A stretch of DNA of 64,000 bases. It comes from Kineobactrum sediminis (lineage in GTDB: Bacteria > Pseudomonadota > Gammaproteobacteria > Pseudomonadales > Halieaceae). This document shows, one piece after another, positions 25,017-34,145 of this stretch. The notes beneath the pieces are model-generated. The model had not been told where the DNA came from and did not search any database. It saw nothing but the letters and a program-made list of their open reading frames with translations. The stretch covers positions 62,001 through 126,000 of the forward strand of contig NZ_PKLZ01000001.1 in assembly GCF_002868715.1 (NCBI RefSeq), in the 5' to 3' direction. Position 1 is the stretch's first letter. Every line of letters starts with the position of its first letter. The position numbers were made by a program, and so were the translations under genes.

Positions 25017-25105
25017 CTTAAGCAAAACTCTCACATAACCGACACTCACCTGACACCCTCAGCCGACCACCAAACCAGATCACCATACCGGACACTCCCT
25101 GACCC

Positions 25106-28100
25106 ATGCCCTACGCCGAACTACACACCCTCACCTGCTACAGCTTCCTCCGCGGCGCGTCCCATCCGCACGAGCTGGTGGAGCGAGCGGCGGCGCTGGG
25201 TTATGCGGCGCTGGCCATCACCGATGAATGCTCCCTGGCCGGCGTGGTCAAGGCCCATATGGCGGCGAAGGAACAGGGCCTGCCACTCATTATCGGCAGC
25301 GAGCTCAACCTGGTGGAAGGCATTCGCCTGGTGGCACTGGTGCCGTCCCGGGCGGCGTACAGTGAGCTTTCCGGTTTGATCACCCTCGCCCGGCGGCGCA
25401 GCCCGAAGGGAGAATACCAGGTGGCGCTGCGGGACGTGGTTTTCCACCTCAAGCGCTGTCTGCTGATCTGGCTGCCCGAGTGTCGTGAAGGAACGGGAGT
25501 TGGTGGGGGGATACCGGCAAGCGATGCCGTCGAACTCGGTTATGGCCAGCAACTGGCTCGGCTGTGCCGGGGCCGGGTCTGGCTGGGTGTTACTCATTTG
25601 CTGGGCAACAATGAGGTGGCCCGTTACCGGCGCCTGCATGCACTGGCGCAAACCCTGGAGCTTCCGATGGTGGCCTGTGGCAATGTGCACATGCACAGTG
25701 CCCGGCGCAAACGGCTGCACGATGTGTTTACGGCGCTGCGCCACAATACCACCGTGGCCCGGCTGGGGCGGCGGCGACTGGGCAACAGCCAGCAGCACTT
25801 GCGCCAGCTGGCGAAGCTGGAACAACTCTATCCCCCCGAGCTGCTGGCGGCCACGCTGGATATCGCCGGTCGCTGCAATTTCAGCCTGGACGAGCTGCGC
25901 TATGAATACCCGGAGGAGGTGGTGCCGGCGGGACAAACCGCCACGGCTTACCTGCGCCGGCTGGTGGAGGAAGGTTGTACGGTGCGCTGGCCGCAGGGCG
26001 TACCCGCGCCTATACGTGAACGCATTGAGTACGAGCTGGCCCTGGTGGCCGAGCTGAATTACGAATACTACTTTCTTACCGTATACGACATTGTGCGCTT
26101 TGCCCGGGACCGCGGCATTCTCTGCCAGGGCCGTGGCTCGGCGGCCAACTCGGTGGTGTGTTACTGCCTGTTCATTACCGAGGTATCGCCGGAGCAGGTA
26201 TCGCTGTTGTTTGAACGCTTCATTTCCCGGGAGCGGGATGAGCCGCCGGATATCGATGTGGACTTTGAGCACGAGCGTCGGGAAGAGGTTATCCAGTACA
26301 TTTATGAGAAGTACAGCCGCAAGCGCGCGGCACTCGCCGCCACGGTCATTACCTGGCGCTCGCGCAGCGCGGTACGCGATGTGGGCAAGGCGCTGGGGCT
26401 GGATGCGGTATTCGTGGATGACCTGGCCCGCTCCCTCGCCTGGTGGGACCGCAGTGCCGATCTCGCCAAACGCTTCGCGGAACAGGGCGTGGCCGGGCAC
26501 AGCCAGCTGGCCGTCCTGTTCCACACACTGGTGCAGGAAATTCTCGGTTTCCCCCGCCACCTGTCCCAGCACGTGGGCGGTTTTGTGATTACCCGCAGCC
26601 CCATCTCCACCCTGGTGCCGGTGGAGAATGCCAGCATGGCGGACCGCACCATCATCCAGTGGGACAAGGAGGACATCGAATCCCTGGGGCTGCTCAAGGT
26701 GGATATCCTGGCCCTGGGCATGTTGTCCGCCATTCGCAAGAGCCTGGCGCTGGTGCACCGGGATCACCCTGGCATCCGCAGCCTGGCGGATATTCCCCGG
26801 GATTGCCCGGCCACCTGGCGCATGCTGCAACAGGCGGACTCCATTGGCGTGTTCCAGATTGAATCCCGGGCACAGATGACCATGCTGCCGCGGCTCAGGC
26901 CCGGCAGCTTTTATGACCTGGTGATCCAGATTGCCATTGTGCGGCCCGGCCCCATCCAGGGCGACATGGTGCACCCGTACCTGCGGCGCAAGCAGGGTCT
27001 GGAGGAGGTCAGCTACCCCAGCGAGGAGATCCGCTTGGTGCTGGAGCGCACCCTGGGCGTGCCCATTTTCCAGGAGCAGGTGATCAAGCTGGCGATGGTG
27101 GCGGCGGGCTTTAGCGGCGGCCAGGCGGACCAGCTGCGCCGCGCCATCACCAACTGGGGCAAGAACAGCAAGCTGCTCGGCTTTGAGCAGCAGTTGATAG
27201 AGGGCATGCGTGAGCGCGGCTATGAGGAAGCCTTCGCCCACCGCCTGTTCGAACAAATCAAGGGCTTTGGTGGCTATGGCTTTCCGGAATCCCACTCCGC
27301 CAGTTTTGCCCTGCTGGCGTGGGTGTCCTCCTGGCTGAAGTGCCACCATCCGGCGGCGTTTTATGTGGGTTTGCTGAACAGCCAGCCGATGGGCTTTTAT
27401 TCTCCCTCCCAGCTGATCCAGGATGCCCGCCGCCACAGGGTGGCCGTGCTGCCGATTGATATCAACCAGAGTGACTGGGACCACCGCCTGCTGGCCGGTA
27501 ACGGGGCCGAACAACCGCCGGTGCGGCTGGGCCTGCGCCTGGTACGGGGCCTGAGTCGCGAGGGTGCGCAGCGTATTATGGAGGCCAGGCGCCGGGAGCC
27601 TTTCCGGCAGGTGAGCCAGTTGCGCCAGCGCGCACAATTGAACAAGCGCGACATGTCGGCGCTGGCGGATGCGGATGCGCTGGCCGGCATCAGCGGCCAC
27701 CGCCACCAGTCCCAATGGCAAATCATGGCGCTGGAACAGGCCCGGCCACTATTGCAGGAGGAACAGCAGCAGCCGGGCAGTTACTTCAATGACGATATCC
27801 AGCTGCGCGCACCGGAAGTCGTAGAGGAAGTGCTGGCGGACTATCGCACTACCGGCCTCACCCTGCGCGCCCATCCCATGAGCCTGCTGCGCAGCCAGTA
27901 CCCCTTCAACCGCTGCAAGCGTCACACGGACCTGCATACGGTAAACAACAAGGGCTTTGTGCGTATCGCCGGGCTGGTCACCTGTCGCCAGCGCCCGGGC
28001 ACGGCGTCCGGGGTGCTGTTTTTAACCCTGGAGGATGAAACCGGCAACAGCAATATTGTGGTCTGGCCCCGCACCCAGGAACACTTTCGGCAGGTGCTGA

Positions 28101-28234
28101 TGAGCGGGCGACTGCTGGTGATAAAGGGCACTCTCGAGCACCGGGACAACGTTACCCATATTATTGCGGGGGCGCTGTATGACTACAGTGATGCGCTGGC
28201 GTCGCTGCAACTGAGCTCGCGGGACTTTCATTAG
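25106..28234 (+). CDS. dnaE2: Error-prone DNA polymerase DnaE2 (ImuC)
   Basis: C-family DNA polymerase alpha subunit used for damage-induced translesion synthesis and mutagenesis. The 1042 residues show the order PHP domain ('YSFLRGASHPHELVERAAALGY'-type start, with metal ligands degenerate as usual in DnaE2), polymerase palm and fingers ('RDEPPDIDVDFEHERRE' with catalytic Asp pair; 'YGFPESHSASFALLAW'), then helix-hairpin-helix and a C-terminal OB fold ('VRIAGLVTCRQRPGT'). It is shorter than replicative DnaE1. The usual partners imuA and imuB are not adjacent in this window. A perfect LexA box lies upstream, and no Shine-Dalgarno is visible before the ATG. Confidence 0.96.
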   Translation: MPYAELHTLTCYSFLRGASHPHELVERAAALGYAALAITDECSLAGVVKAHMAAKEQGLPLIIGSELNLVEGIRLVALVPSRAAYSELSGLITLARRRSPKGEYQVALRDVVFHLKRCLLIWLPECREGTGVGGGIPASDAVELGYGQQLARLCRGRVWLGVTHLLGNNEVARYRRLHALAQTLELPMVACGNVHMHSARRKRLHDVFTALRHNTTVARLGRRRLGNSQQHLRQLAKLEQLYPPELLAATLDIAGRCNFSLDELRYEYPEEVVPAGQTATAYLRRLVEEGCTVRWPQGVPAPIRERIEYELALVAELNYEYYFLTVYDIVRFARDRGILCQGRGSAANSVVCYCLFITEVSPEQVSLLFERFISRERDEPPDIDVDFEHERREEVIQYIYEKYSRKRAALAATVITWRSRSAVRDVGKALGLDAVFVDDLARSLAWWDRSADLAKRFAEQGVAGHSQLAVLFHTLVQEILGFPRHLSQHVGGFVITRSPISTLVPVENASMADRTIIQWDKEDIESLGLLKVDILALGMLSAIRKSLALVHRDHPGIRSLADIPRDCPATWRMLQQADSIGVFQIESRAQMTMLPRLRPGSFYDLVIQIAIVRPGPIQGDMVHPYLRRKQGLEEVSYPSEEIRLVLERTLGVPIFQEQVIKLAMVAAGFSGGQADQLRRAITNWGKNSKLLGFEQQLIEGMRERGYEEAFAHRLFEQIKGFGGYGFPESHSASFALLAWVSSWLKCHHPAAFYVGLLNSQPMGFYSPSQLIQDARRHRVAVLPIDINQSDWDHRLLAGNGAEQPPVRLGLRLVRGLSREGAQRIMEARRREPFRQVSQLRQRAQLNKRDMSALADADALAGISGHRHQSQWQIMALEQARPLLQEEQQQPGSYFNDDIQLRAPEVVEEVLADYRTTGLTLRAHPMSLLRSQYPFNRCKRHTDLHTVNNKGFVRIAGLVTCRQRPGTASGVLFLTLEDETGNSNIVVWPRTQEHFRQVLMSGRLLVIKGTLEHRDNVTHIIAGALYDYSDALASLQLSSRDFH

Positions 28235-28277
28235 AGGAAACGAGCATTAGAAGAAACGGGGCATTAAAAAGAAATGG
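28229..28277 (+). repeat. Three degenerate tandem 16-17 bp units over the dnaE2 stop
   Basis: CATTAGAGGAAACGAG, CATTAGAAGAAACGGGG and CATTAAAAAGAAATGG follow one another without a gap, the first unit containing the dnaE2 TAG stop. Confidence 0.6.
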
Positions 28278-28398
28278 AACTGCTGTTCAAGGAGCGCGTC
28301 AAACTGGCCATAAATGACCCTTTTTGGGTCGGTGAATTTTGGCATACTGGCAGCCGAATTATTGAAAGCTGCCGAGTAGGCCGCAACAGGAGCACCCA

Positions 28399-29661
28399 GT
28401 GACCGCTACAAACACCTTTCAACAACCGCCCTTCAAGCCTGCGGACGTGCTCGATGCCACTATCATGGGCAACGAGCAAACGATGTATGGCCTGTTCGAC
28501 CACCTGCGCGCCAATGACCCGGTGGCCTGGGTTGAGCACCCCGAATACCGCCCGTTCTGGTCCCTGAGCCGCCACGACGACATCAAGAATATCGGCAGCC
28601 GCAATGACGAGTTCCTCAGTGCGCCGCGCACGGTGCTGATTCCAGAGGCCTTCGAGCAAGCGCTGACCGAGAAGTTCGGCACGCCCAACGGCCTGGATAC
28701 CCTGATCCACATGGATCGCCCCAAGCATCTCAAGCTGCGCAAGGTCACCCGTGAGTGGTTCCTGCCGCGCAGCATTGAAAGCCTCACCGCCGAGGTGCAG
28801 GCGCTGTCGAAAGAGTTCGTCGACAAGATGGAAGACATGGGCGACGAATGCGACTTTGTGAAGGACATTTCCCTGCGCTTTCCGCTGCGCATTATCCTGT
28901 CCATTCTCGGCCTGCCCCGGGAAGCAGAAGATACCATGCTCACCCTCACCCAGGAGATGTTCGGCGGCCAGGACCCTTCACTGCAACGCGGTGATAACGA
29001 GCTGGGCGGGCTGGCGGTGCTCAATGACTTCAATGACTTCTTCACCGAAGTAATTGCCGAGCGCAAAAAGACGCCGCAGGATGACCTGGCCACCGTGCTG
29101 GCGAATGCCCAGGTAGATGGCGAACCGATGAACGTGCTGGACCAGATGAGTTATTTCATCATTACCGCCAGCGCCGGCCACGATACCACCTCGGCGGTTA
29201 TCGGCGGTGGCATGAAAGCGTTACTGGAACACCCGGAGCAGATGGCCCTGTGGCGACAGCGTCCGGACCTTGATATCAACGCCTCCAAGGAATTGATGCG
29301 CTGGGTGTCTCCGGTCCGGCACATGGTGCGCACCGCGACCAGTGACCTGGAGCTGCGCGGCAAGCACATCAAGGCCGGCGACAACATCGCCCTGTGGTAT
29401 CCCGCCGCCAACCGCGATCCGGAACACTTCGACCAGCCCAATCGGCTGGATCTGCAAAGAGACCCGAAGCAGCACATCGCGTTTGGCTATGGTTCACACA
29501 TGTGCCTGGGACAACACCTGGCAACACTGGAGGTGTCCTGCTTTTTCCGCGAGCTGCTGCCACGGCTGAAGGACATGAAGTTCAAAGATGACCCGGAGTG
29601 GATCAAGGCGATCTTTGTGGGCGGCCTGAAATCAATGCCGGTGAAGTACCAGCTGAGCTGA
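28399..29661 (+). CDS. Cytochrome P450
   Basis: Haem-thiolate monooxygenase, 420 residues, soluble, class I type requiring ferredoxin and reductase. 'SAGHDTTSAVIGG' (near residues 257-269) is the oxygen-activating I-helix motif, 'KELMRWVSPVRHMVRTA' holds the ExxR pair, and 'FGYGSHMCLGQHLATLE' is the haem loop with the Cys ligand at about residue 369. GTG start at 28399 with AACAGGAGC upstream. Style ('DTLIHMDRPKHLKLRKVTREWFL') is like bacterial steroid/terpene/alkane hydroxylases, but the substrate cannot be assigned. No ferredoxin gene is adjacent. The upstream gap contains a GACCC-T5-GGGTC hairpin (28317-28331). Confidence 0.94.
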   Translation: MTATNTFQQPPFKPADVLDATIMGNEQTMYGLFDHLRANDPVAWVEHPEYRPFWSLSRHDDIKNIGSRNDEFLSAPRTVLIPEAFEQALTEKFGTPNGLDTLIHMDRPKHLKLRKVTREWFLPRSIESLTAEVQALSKEFVDKMEDMGDECDFVKDISLRFPLRIILSILGLPREAEDTMLTLTQEMFGGQDPSLQRGDNELGGLAVLNDFNDFFTEVIAERKKTPQDDLATVLANAQVDGEPMNVLDQMSYFIITASAGHDTTSAVIGGGMKALLEHPEQMALWRQRPDLDINASKELMRWVSPVRHMVRTATSDLELRGKHIKAGDNIALWYPAANRDPEHFDQPNRLDLQRDPKQHIAFGYGSHMCLGQHLATLEVSCFFRELLPRLKDMKFKDDPEWIKAIFVGGLKSMPVKYQLS

Positions 29662-29668
29662 AGGCACA

Positions 29669-29733
29669 GGTTTCCGCGGTAATCAACCAGCGCGGAAACC
29701 CAGCCTGTTAGTACGCCGGCCAAGCGGCCGGCG
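29669..29733. terminator. Twin hairpins between convergent P450 and argG
   Basis: Perfect 10-bp stem GGTTTCCGCG/CGCGGAAACC (29669-29678 with 29691-29700, 12-nt loop), then an 8-bp stem CGCCGGCC/GGCCGGCG (29714-29721 with 29726-29733, loop AAGC). There is no T-run, so termination is inferred from position between convergent genes. Confidence 0.5.
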
Positions 29734-29740
29734 CGCACCT

Positions 29741-30961
29741 TCAAAACAGTTTGCGACCCTTGTTGGCGGCAATGCGCATACGCAGGGCGTTGAGCTTGAT
29801 GAAACCCTCTGCATCTTTCTGGTCATAGGCCCCGGCATCGTCCTCAAATGTGGCAATGCTCTCATCGAACAGACTGTCGGCAGACTGGCGACCGGCCAGG
29901 ATCACATTACCCTTGTACAGCTTCAGCCGCACCTTGCCGTTCACGGAGGCCTGGGTCTGGTCGATGGCGGTCTGCAGCATCACGCGCTCGGGTGACCACC
30001 AGTAGCCGTTGTAGATGATCTCCGCATAACGGGGCATGAGTTCATCTTTCAGGTGGGCCACTTCGCGATCCAGGGTCAATGATTCAATGGCGCGGTGCGC
30101 CTTGAGCATGATGGTGCCCCCGGGGGTTTCGTAGCAGCCGCGGGATTTCATGCCCACATAGCGATTTTCCACCAGGTCGAGCCGGCCAATACCATTGGCA
30201 CCGCCCACCTTGTTCAGGGTTTCCAGCACGGTCGCCGGGCTCAGCCGTTCGCCGTCAATGGCGACGATGTCACCGTGCTCGTAATCCAGTTCAATATAGG
30301 TGGGGGTGTCCGGCGCCGTTTCCGGGCTGACGCTCCAGCGCCACATATCCTCTTCCGCCTCGGTCCAGGGATCTTCCAGGATACCGCCCTCGTAAGAGAT
30401 GTGTAGCAGGTTGGCGTCCATTGAGTAGGGCGACTTTTTCTTGCTCTTGCTGTAATCCACGGGAATATCGCGGGCTTCGCAATAGGCCATCAACGATTCG
30501 CGCGAGCCGAGGTCCCATTCACGCCAGGGCGCGATTACCTTGATTCCGGGCTTCAGCGCGTAAGCCCCAAGTTCAAAACGCACCTGGTCATTACCCTTGC
30601 CGGTGGCACCGTGGGAGATGGCATCGGCCCCGGTTTCATTGGCAATTTCAATCAGGCGCTTGGCAATCAGCGGCCGCGCTATGGAAGTGCCCAACAGGTA
30701 TTCACCCTCGTACACGGTATTGGCGCGAAACATGGGGAATACGAAGTCGCGCACGAACTCTTCCCGCAGGTCATCGATGTAGATTTCCTGTACGCCCATG
30801 GCCCGGGCCTTGGCACGAGCCGGTTCGACCTCTTCACCCTGGCCGATGTCGGCGGTAAAAGTCACCACCTCACACTTGTAGTTGTCCTGCAGCCAGCGCA
30901 CGATCACCGAGGTATCGAGACCGCCGGAATAGGCCAGTACCACTTTTTTGATGTCAGACAT
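29741..30961 (-). CDS. argG: Argininosuccinate synthase
   Basis: Joins citrulline and aspartate with ATP in arginine synthesis, in the cytosol. The 406 residues match the family length. '[18 protein letters not shown]' is the N-type ATP pyrophosphatase P-loop; '[17 protein letters not shown]' and '[17 protein letters not shown]' are hallmark blocks for citrulline/aspartate binding. Start 30961 ([11 protein letters not shown]) has GGAG upstream; 30997 would add twelve unrelated residues. It stands alone, without argF or argH nearby. Confidence 0.97.
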   Translation of the reverse strand: MSDIKKVVLAYSGGLDTSVIVRWLQDNYKCEVVTFTADIGQGEEVEPARAKARAMGVQEIYIDDLREEFVRDFVFPMFRANTVYEGEYLLGTSIARPLIAKRLIEIANETGADAISHGATGKGNDQVRFELGAYALKPGIKVIAPWREWDLGSRESLMAYCEARDIPVDYSKSKKKSPYSMDANLLHISYEGGILEDPWTEAEEDMWRWSVSPETAPDTPTYIELDYEHGDIVAIDGERLSPATVLETLNKVGGANGIGRLDLVENRYVGMKSRGCYETPGGTIMLKAHRAIESLTLDREVAHLKDELMPRYAEIIYNGYWWSPERVMLQTAIDQTQASVNGKVRLKLYKGNVILAGRQSADSLFDESIATFEDDAGAYDQKDAEGFIKLNALRMRIAANKGRKLF

Positions 30962-31220
30962 TACACGCTCCGTTAACAGGGCCCTGAAAGGGCGCATATT
31001 CTACTCGCGGGGGGGAACGATGCCCAGCCCGTATTGGCAACTGTGGGTATATCAGTACTTTTGGTCACGTCGAAGTGGTTTTATTGATATCATCGCCCTA
31101 CGCTATATTCTGGACATTATCGGGACAACGACGGTTTTTTAGGCGTCGCGTCTCACCACTAAAGAAAGATGCAGACGGCAGGCTGTGCCCAATGGCCCCG
31201 GCTGTAAAATAGGGAGTTCC

Positions 31221-32183
31221 ATGTTAGAACCGGCAATTCCTGCCGATGAGGCAGCAAGGCTAGAAACCCTGCGCGCGCTGAAAATCCTGGATTCTGCTCC
31301 GGAGGAACGATTTGATCGCCTGACGCGCATGGCAAAACGCATGTTTGGTGTCCCCATATCCCTGGTCAGCATCGTTGACAGCAACCGGCAGTGGTTTAAA
31401 TCGGCACAGGGACTGGACGCAACAGAAACCCCGCGGGATATCTCATTTTGCGGCCACGCGATTCTCGATGAAGACCTGTTCATAGTGAGTAACGCTTCTG
31501 AAGATCCCCGGTTCCACGATAATCCGCTGGTAACCGGGGCGCCCAATATTCGCTTTTATGCGGGTTGCCCGCTGCGTGTCTCCAGCGGCCACAAAATGGG
31601 CACTTTGTGTCTGATTGACGACAAGCCGCGCGAAATGAACGATGAGGACAGGGCCTTGCTGCGAGACCTGGCCACGATGGCGGAGCAGGAGATCGCTGCG
31701 TTGCAGCTGGCCACCCTGGACGAGCTTACCGCGATTTCCAACCGCCGTGGCTTCACCTCGCTGGCGGCTCATGCGCTGGCCATGTGCAAGCGCCATGCCC
31801 AGCCGGCGGCGCTCATCATGTTCGATTTGAACCAGTTCAAGCCGGTCAATGACAAGTTTGGCCACGCTGAGGGTGACAGGGCACTGGTCGCTTTTGCCAA
31901 TCTGTTGCGCGAAGGTTTTCGCGATTCGGATGTTTACGCACGCATCGGTGGAGACGAGTTTGTGGTCTTGCTCACCGGTACGCCAGAGACGCAGATTGAG
32001 CAGCTGCTGGCTCGCTTCCGGGCGTCGCTGGAGGCTTACAATAAGGAGGCGGCACGCGGCTATAACCTCGATTACAGTGCCGGTGTTGTCACCCGGCAAG
32101 TGGGCGAAGACACTGATATTGAAGCCCTTCTTTCCCGGGCGGATGCACTGATGTATGAGGATAAAGCGGTCCGCAAGCGTTGA
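31221..32183 (+). CDS. GAF-GGDEF diguanylate cyclase
   Basis: Makes the second messenger c-di-GMP from two GTP. The 320 residues have a GAF sensor domain at about 20-160 ('VPISLVSIVDSNRQWFKSAQGL', 'FYAGCPLRVSSGHKMGTLCLID') and a GGDEF domain at about 170-318. The active-site loop is intact (GGDEF at 243-247), and an RxxD inhibitory site (R234-x-x-D237) stands the proper five residues ahead, so product inhibition is expected. No membrane segment or EAL domain. Start 31221 has AGGGAG upstream. The GAF ligand is unknown. Confidence 0.93.
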   Translation: MLEPAIPADEAARLETLRALKILDSAPEERFDRLTRMAKRMFGVPISLVSIVDSNRQWFKSAQGLDATETPRDISFCGHAILDEDLFIVSNASEDPRFHDNPLVTGAPNIRFYAGCPLRVSSGHKMGTLCLIDDKPREMNDEDRALLRDLATMAEQEIAALQLATLDELTAISNRRGFTSLAAHALAMCKRHAQPAALIMFDLNQFKPVNDKFGHAEGDRALVAFANLLREGFRDSDVYARIGGDEFVVLLTGTPETQIEQLLARFRASLEAYNKEAARGYNLDYSAGVVTRQVGEDTDIEALLSRADALMYEDKAVRKR

Positions 32184-32300
32184 TGGGGCAGATTTCCTGT
32201 TCTGCGACATGGCGTATTTGTGGAGATTGTTCCCGTGGCTGGTCGCAGGTCCGTGTTCCCGTAGGCGGGCCTTTACGTTACCATCACCACTGTTTTCCTG

Positions 32301-33368
32301 ATGTTTTGGCCTGCCGTGACTGAACTGACCCTTACCCGCCCCGACGACTGGCACGTGCACTTGCGCGACGGCCCCGCCCTGGTGGACACTTGCGCCGACA
32401 TGGCCCGCTACTTTGGTCGCGCCATTGTCATGCCCAACCTGACTCCGCCGGTCACTACGGTAGCTGCCGCCATCGCCTACCGCGATCGCATTGTGGCGGC
32501 CATGACCGGGCTGCCGCGCCAGTTTGAACCGCTGATGACCCTGTATCTCACTGACCAGACCGATGCTGCTGAAATCCGTCGCGCGGCAGACAGCGAGTGT
32601 GTGCACGCGGTTAAACTCTACCCCGCCGGGGCTACCACCAACTCAGAGGCGGGCGTCGCCGACCTGGAGAGCCTGTTCCCGACCCTGGAGGCAATGGAGA
32701 CCGCGGACCTGCCACTGCTGATTCACGGCGAAGTGACTGACCCACTCGTGGATATCTTTGATCGGGAAAAGATATTCATTGACCGCTACCTGGTGCCCAT
32801 CGTGCAGCGTTTTCCCGGCCTGCGGGTGGTACTTGAGCACATCACCACCGCCGACGCTGTGGATTTTGTGAGTACCGCGCCCGCCACTGTGGCGGCCACC
32901 ATTACCGCTCACCATTTGCTGCTGAACCGTAATGACATGCTGGTGGGTGGCATTCGCCCGCACTACTACTGCCTGCCGATCCTCAAGCGCAACAGCCATC
33001 AGCAGGCACTGGTGCGCGCCGCCTGCTCCGGCAGCCGAAAATTCTTCCTGGGCACGGATTCCGCACCGCACAGCACCGCCAATAAAGAAACCGCCTGTGG
33101 CTGTGCCGGTTGCTACACCGCCCACGCCGCCATTGAGCTTTATGCCGAGGTCTTCGAGGCCGCGGACGCACTGCCGGCACTGGAGGGCTTTGCCGCCCAT
33201 TTCGGGCCGGACTTCTACAAGCTGCCGCGCAACACCGATACCATCACCCTGCGCAAGAACAGCTGGCAGATACCGGTAAGCCGGGCCATGGGCGACAGCC
33301 ACCTGACACCGCTGCGCGCCGGTGAACAGGCATACTGGCAGGTAGTAGACCAGGGCCGCCCGGTTTGA
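32301..33368 (+). CDS. pyrC: Dihydroorotase, homodimeric class II
   Basis: Zinc enzyme closing carbamoyl-aspartate to dihydroorotate in pyrimidine synthesis. About 350 residues. '[12 protein letters not shown]' holds the HxH metal ligands, '[15 protein letters not shown]' the carboxylated bridging Lys, '[10 protein letters not shown]' and '[14 protein letters not shown]' the further His ligands, and 'LGTDSAPHS' the catalytic Asp. Start could be ATG at 32301 or GTG at 32316 ([11 protein letters not shown]), which fits homologue lengths better; neither has a clear RBS. The last bases overlap the start of rnt. Confidence 0.95.
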   Translation: MFWPAVTELTLTRPDDWHVHLRDGPALVDTCADMARYFGRAIVMPNLTPPVTTVAAAIAYRDRIVAAMTGLPRQFEPLMTLYLTDQTDAAEIRRAADSECVHAVKLYPAGATTNSEAGVADLESLFPTLEAMETADLPLLIHGEVTDPLVDIFDREKIFIDRYLVPIVQRFPGLRVVLEHITTADAVDFVSTAPATVAATITAHHLLLNRNDMLVGGIRPHYYCLPILKRNSHQQALVRAACSGSRKFFLGTDSAPHSTANKETACGCAGCYTAHAAIELYAEVFEAADALPALEGFAAHFGPDFYKLPRNTDTITLRKNSWQIPVSRAMGDSHLTPLRAGEQAYWQVVDQGRPV

Positions 33369-34000
33369 GCGAAGCCAGCGGGCAGCGCATCTGCGATCGT
33401 TTCCGCGGCTTTTTGCCGGTGGTTATTGATGTTGAAACCGGCGGCTTCATTGCTGCCACCGACGCCATGCTGGAAATTGCCGCCACCATCGTACGCATGG
33501 ATGACGACGGCAACATGGCGGTGCACCGCACCTGGAGCTTCAATGTAAAACCTTTCGAGGGCGCCAACCTGGAACAGGCGGCACTGGACTTCACCGGGAT
33601 TGACCCCTGGCACCCTTTTCGCGAGGCGGTTGACGAGGAGCAGGCGCTGGAGGAATTGTTTCGGGTGGTTCGCAAGGAAGTGCGCGACCAGGATTGCACC
33701 CGGGCGATACTGGTGGGCCACAATGCCCACTTCGACGCCGGCTTCGTGAACGCGGCCGTGGAACGCTGCGCTATCAAGCGCAACCCCTTCCACCCGTTCT
33801 CATTTTTTGACACCGCCACCCTGTCGGGACTGGCCTACGGCCAGACCGTACTCGCCAAGGCCTGCAAGGAAGCGGGGATCACCTTCGACAACGCCGAGGC
33901 CCACTCGGCCGCCTACGATGCCGAGCGCACCGCAGAGCTGTTTTGTGAAATCGTCAACCGCTGGAAAGACTCCGGGGGCTGGACACCCAACTTCGACTAG
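33365..34000 (+). CDS. rnt: Ribonuclease T
   Basis: DEDD-family 3'-5' exoribonuclease that trims tRNA CCA ends and other stable RNA 3' ends. The 211 residues have Exo I '[10 protein letters not shown]' (Asp, Glu), Exo II '[13 protein letters not shown]' (Asp), and Exo III '[16 protein letters not shown]' (His, Asp). '[29 protein letters not shown]' spans an RNase T-specific stretch. The start is TTG at 33365, overlapping the pyrC stop (TTGA), which indicates translational coupling. The pyrC-rnt order is seen in other gammaproteobacteria. Confidence 0.93.
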   Translation: MSEASGQRICDRFRGFLPVVIDVETGGFIAATDAMLEIAATIVRMDDDGNMAVHRTWSFNVKPFEGANLEQAALDFTGIDPWHPFREAVDEEQALEELFRVVRKEVRDQDCTRAILVGHNAHFDAGFVNAAVERCAIKRNPFHPFSFFDTATLSGLAYGQTVLAKACKEAGITFDNAEAHSAAYDAERTAELFCEIVNRWKDSGGWTPNFD

Positions 34001-34145
34001 GCGCTCTCCACTCCGGGGCCCGCTTCAGTACTGATGCGGCGGCTAGACATGGCATCAATACCTTCCTCCGCGAAAACCATCTCTGGTCAGAGAACAGACG
34101 CCAATGCAGGCATCAACTATCCTCAGTGCTGAGGAGAGCACTGAC

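Larger units (their letters stand above)
24710..25105. other. Intergenic region: 14-bp direct repeats, toxin-like remnant, LexA box
   Basis: 396 bp between the DUF2784 and dnaE2 genes. TCACCTGACACCCT occurs identically at 24716-24729 and 25046-25059. Between the two copies lie a short minus-strand frame (24769-24969) and the SOS box at 25001-25016. Confidence 0.6.

Noticed and set aside
25121-27721. An 866-codon open frame antisense to dnaE2
   Set aside because: High-GC coding bias on the plus strand removes stops from the opposite strand; the product is His/Gln/Arg-rich without any domain, and dnaE2 is unambiguous.
31443-32606. Long minus-strand frame opposite the diguanylate cyclase and pyrC
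   Set aside because: Shadow of two well-supported genes; no family features.
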